Of a stretch of 64,000 bases of DNA, positions 61,267 through 64,000 are shown in pieces. The DNA lies in NCBI RefSeq assembly GCF_000379605.1, contig NZ_KB902735.1, forward strand, positions 78,975 to 142,974. Reading direction: 5' to 3'. Within the stretch, counting starts at the first letter, position 1. Each line of letters begins with the position of its first letter. Origin of the DNA: Rhizobium giardinii bv. giardinii H152. Lineage in GTDB: Bacteria > Pseudomonadota > Alphaproteobacteria > Rhizobiales > Rhizobiaceae. The notes beneath the pieces were generated by a model, which was given only the letters and a program-made list of their open reading frames with translations, made no database searches and was not told the origin of the DNA. Made by a program: the position numbers and the translations under genes.

Positions 61267-62086
61267 TGCCGTTGATGCCAAGACGATCGTCCGCCTCGTG
61301 CGGTACGCGGCAAGCCATCCGGTTGTCGTCGTCGAGCCCGGGGAGGGAGGCGTGACGTTGAGCGCCGGCAAGGACCGGCCGCCGCGGCATTTCCCGCACG
61401 GCGCGCTGGACCGGGCCTGCGCGTCGGGCCTTGTCGTCCGCGAGGCTAACCGCGTTCACGCCACGCCCGAGGCCCAGGGCTTTCTGCGCCGTGCCCTGCT
61501 TGCGCCGGACGACGCATTTCAGGAGCAGCATCGCGAGATCGACAACCGCACCGTTTCCGTCGATGGCATCCGCCAGCCTGCACGGGTCAACGCACTTGAA
61601 TCACCGCTCGGCGCCATTGCCCGGCTGAAGGAGAAATCGGGCCAGGCCTTCCTGACGCCCGAAGCGATTGCCGCGGGAGAGCGGCTGCATGCCGATTTCA
61701 CCCGGGCGCAATTGCAGCCGCGCCTGACCATGGCCTACGAACCGCGGCTGGCCTCAAAGACAAGGGGAGGGACCGGCGGCACGGCCGACCTCTGCGACAC
61801 CGCGCTTGCCGCGCGCATGCGGGTCGGCAGGGCGATGGAGGCGATCGGCCCGGAACTCTGCGGCGTCGCGCTCGATGTCTGCTGCTTTCAGAAGGGACTG
61901 GAACTCGTCGAGCGGGAGCGGCAATGGCCGGCACGCTCCGCCAAGCTGATGTTGCGCGCCGCCCTGATGACATTGGCCCGCCACTATGCGCCGCCGCGAC
62001 CAGCCGGCAGGCAAAGCCATGCCTGGGGCGCGGAGGGTTATCGCCCGGATGTCAGTGGCCTGGTGACGGGTATCAAGGATGGATGA
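61259..62086 (+). CDS. DUF6456 domain protein
   Basis: A 275-residue protein. The C-terminal half (about 115-260, VNALESPLGAIARLKEKSGQAFLTPEAIAAGERLHADFTRAQLQPRLTMAY through ALDVCCFQKGLELVERERQWPARSAKLMLRAALMTLARHY) is the DUF6456 domain of rhizobial proteins. The N-terminal part looks like a winged-helix module (RACASGLVVREANRVHATPEAQGFLRRAL). Role unknown; likely DNA-binding. Its start overlaps the stop of the DnaA-IV-like gene, so the two are translationally coupled. Confidence 0.85.
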   Translation: MSDAVDAKTIVRLVRYAASHPVVVVEPGEGGVTLSAGKDRPPRHFPHGALDRACASGLVVREANRVHATPEAQGFLRRALLAPDDAFQEQHREIDNRTVSVDGIRQPARVNALESPLGAIARLKEKSGQAFLTPEAIAAGERLHADFTRAQLQPRLTMAYEPRLASKTRGGTGGTADLCDTALAARMRVGRAMEAIGPELCGVALDVCCFQKGLELVERERQWPARSAKLMLRAALMTLARHYAPPRPAGRQSHAWGAEGYRPDVSGLVTGIKDG

Positions 62087-62203
62087 CGGCAAGCACCGGA
62101 TAGGGCGCCTGTTGCGCTTCGGTGCACAGGGCAGTTGTCGCGGTGTTGTAAGGGGGCCGCTGTCCTGAGACGTGCGTGGGGGCGACGCAGCGGCTAAGAT
62201 GCC

Positions 62204-62383
62204 TCAATGCTTCTTTGGCTGTCCAGGAGCCGGCTTCGGCGTTGCACCCCTGTAGCCATCGAGCCGCTCGTAGCGGATGCCGGTGAACAACAGGATAACG
62301 GCGTTGCCCGGCGGGACCGGACCCATCGCCGGTTTCGGCGGCGCCCGCGTCAAGCGGTCCTCTATTCGAATAACTTCTGCCAT
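62204..62383 (-). CDS. Small hypothetical protein, 59 aa
   Basis: A 59-residue basic, Pro-rich protein (start MAEVIRIEDRLTRAPPK, middle NAVILLFTGIRYERLDGY). ATG 62383 has GGAGACGAG directly upstream, better placed than an ATG at 62395. No membrane segment or signal. The clean ribosome site and ordinary composition support it; family not recognised. Confidence 0.6.
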   Translation of the reverse strand: MAEVIRIEDRLTRAPPKPAMGPVPPGNAVILLFTGIRYERLDGYRGATPKPAPGQPKKH

Positions 62384-62739
62384 GCTCGTCTCCAAAAACT
62401 GGTTGAGACGGATGAACTACCGTATTTCACCCTGCCCGTTCTGCGGGCCGGCGCGTTCCTCAAGCTCTCGCCCGGACATCTGCGCCTTTCTCGATTGCTC
62501 CTTCTTCATGCCATTCGTGAAAGCGGTCGCCTTTGATCGAGGTGATCTCAAGCTGTCCGATTGAGCCATACGATAGTTAATAGCTCCTTAACCGTCAAAA
62601 CCCCAATCCTAGGGATAGAAATCCCTGTTTTTGGTTAATTTGCCCGGAGTTACCACCGGACAAAGCCTTGCGCCTTCAAAAATGACAATAGACGCGCAAA
62701 TGACGCGCCGCCGTTCCGAAGGGAACAGTTCACGCGGGT
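62384..62739. other. Intergenic, AT-rich part near 62570-62660
   Basis: About 360 bp. A minus-strand frame of 50 codons (62567-62415) starts at an ATG with AAGGAG 14 bases away and encodes a charged peptide (KKEQSRKAQMSGRELEERAG), but its support is weak. A hairpin AGGGAT-AGAA-ATCCCT followed by GTTTTT lies at 62611-62633 and would terminate plus-strand transcription. The AT-rich stretch resembles the mucR upstream DNA. Confidence 0.4.
62611..62633 (+). terminator. Possible terminator
   Basis: Six-bp stem AGGGAT/ATCCCT with an AGAA loop followed by GTTTTT. It is about 525 bp past the DUF6456 stop, so it may end that transcript. Confidence 0.5.
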
Positions 62740-63018
62740 TTAGCGCCTTGCCAGCAAACCGATGACGAAAGCGACGCCTGCGACTGCCAGCAACGTCGAT
62801 ACGGGTTCTTCGCGGACACGCTCTCTTAGACGTTCGGTGAGCACTTCGGCCTCGGAGGTCACCACCGCCTTCGCCCCCGTGCGGATGGCGGAAACGGATT
62901 CCGTCAGCCGGGTAATCTCGGCGCGCAGGTCGGAGATCTGCGTGTCGAGATCGACCTTTGCGGCACTCGCTTCGATTTCGGCCTGGTTCGGTACCGATGC
63001 GAATTTCTTTTCGACCAT
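62740..63018 (-). CDS. DUF883/ElaB-YqjD-like inner membrane anchored protein
   Basis: A 92-residue protein with a long amphipathic coiled-coil helix (about 15-70, VDLDTQISDLRAEITRLTESVSAIRTGAKAVVTSEAEVLTERLRERVREEP) and a C-terminal membrane segment VSTLLAVAGVAFVIGLLARR. This is the layout of ElaB/YqjD/DUF883 proteins, which sit at the inner membrane in stationary phase and can bind ribosomes. ATG 63018 has AAGGAG 7 bases upstream. Confidence 0.85.
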   Translation of the reverse strand: MVEKKFASVPNQAEIEASAAKVDLDTQISDLRAEITRLTESVSAIRTGAKAVVTSEAEVLTERLRERVREEPVSTLLAVAGVAFVIGLLARR

Positions 63019-63277
63019 CTCATGGCTCCTTTTTCCAACGCCGTGACAACGCGCCAGCGTGCCTTTGGTTCCGGCCGTTTTTCGCGCATCACCGATCCAG
63101 GGCAGGGCGTTCCTCGCCAGGTTTCGGGAACGAAGGAGGTGCTTTCGCGTTTCTTTAGAAGACACATGTGGTGTTGAACGGATGCCATCTCAAAAAAGAC
63201 ATGAAAACAACGGTCTTTGCGCAAAGAGGATGGGTTCGACGGCGGCGGTGCCCAACGCCAGACAGGATAGAAAAACG

Positions 63278-64000
63278 AATGACGATACAACACACATTGA
63301 AGGCAGCGCTGCTGGCGCTCGCAGCGTTGCTGCTGCCGGCCGCCGCACACGCGGCAGCAGGCTTTGCCACCGCCAATGTCAATATGCGCTCGGGACCGAG
63401 CACGGCCTATCCGGCGGTCACCGTCATTCCGATTGGCACGCCGGTGGAGATTCACGGCTGCCTCTCGGAAGTCCCCTGGTGCGACGTATCCTTTTATGAA
63501 GGCCGCGGCTGGGTCGCCTCCCGCTATGTCCAGGTCGAGTACCAGGAAAGCCTCGTCTATCTGGAGCCCTACTATTACGATACGCTCGGCATTCCGTTCG
63601 TGACCTTCGAAATCGGAAACTATTGGGATCGTTACTACCGCGACCGCGACTTCTACAGGGATCGGGACTATTATCGCGACCGTTACCGCAACGGCGATTA
63701 CTACCGCCGCGATACGGACGGGAACCGCGCCCAGCGCGATCGCCGCATCCGCCGCGACTATGAACGTTTCGACCGCGCGCGCCGCAGCGATGACGACGGC
63801 GGTTCCATCGAACGGTCCCGCCGTGACCGCATCGAGCGCCGGGACCGCGACGGTGATCGTGTCCGCGCCGAGGCCCAGCGCCGCGAGGAAGTTCGGGAAG
63901 CTGCGCGCGAGCGCACCATACGCGAGCGTCGCTCACGCGACGACGATGGCAATATCGAACGTCCGCGCCGTGACCGCGATCGTATCCGCGCCGAGCGCCA
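63278..64000 (+). CDS. Secreted SH3-domain protein with Arg/Asp-rich repeats, partial
   Basis: At least 241 residues, cut by the right edge. Signal peptide (about 1-26, LLALAALLLPAAAHAA), then a bacterial SH3b domain (about 27-90, FATANVNMRSGPSTAYPAVTVIPIGTPVEIHGC to GRGWVASRYVQV) with a likely Cys59-Cys66 pair. A Tyr-rich linker (residues 95-140) leads into a highly charged tail of RDRDYYRDRY-like units and two copies of a DDDG-x(1-2)-IER-x-RRDR unit. SH3b domains bind cell wall peptides, so a periplasmic or surface role is likely. The tail is low complexity. Confidence 0.82.

Noticed and set aside
62277..62564. Plus-strand frame with a CPFC motif
   Set aside because: The CPFC pair looked like a redox motif, but the frame has no ribosome site, overlaps a better minus-strand gene and has no further support.
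63640..64000. Short repeated units resembling a CRISPR or tandem array
   Set aside because: The repetition comes from Arg/Asp/Tyr codons in the protein tail; there are no regular repeats and spacers.

Overview
The window looks like chromosomal DNA of a fast-growing member of the Rhizobiaceae (Rhizobium/Agrobacterium/Ensifer type). The evidence is high-GC coding sequence with short overlapping operon genes, a MucR/Ros zinc-finger regulator whose ligands fall at Cys79, Cys82, His92 and His97, a seven-gene Mrp(Pha)-type Na+/H+ antiporter operon, a DUF6456 gene, seven copies of rhizobial palindromic intergenic repeats, and a leaderless attenuator built like rhizobial trpL. This placement is inferred from gene content; no rRNA, tRNA, CRISPR array, transposase or replication origin was seen.

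Layout. 1-986: two minus-strand genes of unknown function, one running off the left edge. 1146-7338: MYG1 hydrolase, a ClpP-like/membrane protein pair, Fe/Mn superoxide dismutase, an alpha/beta hydrolase and an Lrp regulator. 7569-22917: a catabolic island for four-carbon sugar acids, holding GntR regulator, denD, SDR, a four-gene ABC sugar-type importer, otnC, LacI regulator, a PheC-like periplasmic protein, an MFS importer, ltnD, otnI and otnK. Together these should turn D-erythronate and L-threonate into dihydroxyacetone phosphate. Inside the island about 430 bp (lacI 5' end plus three palindromic operators) is duplicated on both sides of the PheC-like gene, leaving a headpiece-only lacI fragment.

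22931-27320: two toxin-antitoxin remnants, each with an intact antitoxin and a broken toxin (AbiEii-like, HicA), surround a YafY/LysE pair and two cytochrome c genes. 27601-28284: an acetyltransferase gene preceded by a complete transcription attenuator whose 16-residue leader peptide carries Trp-Tyr-Phe in a row. 28483-35862: class A beta-lactamase, membrane PQQ glucose dehydrogenase, small proteins, SelO and a TadG-like protein. 36106-45292: homocysteine S-methyltransferase family protein, TetR regulator, two class III nucleotide cyclases, oligopeptidase B and a chemoreceptor.

45441-47435: a YCII/DGPF protein and an ECF42-type sigma factor, with a matching promoter. 47536-48217: a frameshifted HAD phosphatase. 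48414-53421: Tat-exported VOC protein, universal stress protein, peroxiredoxin-like protein, hemolysin III, small proteins and msrB. 53682-59626: mrpABCDEFG. 60104-64000: mucR, a DnaA-domain-IV-like gene overlapping a DUF6456 gene, small proteins, and a secreted SH3 protein cut by the right edge.

The points most worth a second look are the aromatic attenuator (28146-28284), the regulator/operator duplication around the PheC-like gene, the two modules that kept antitoxin but lost toxin, and the unidentified pair at the left edge.
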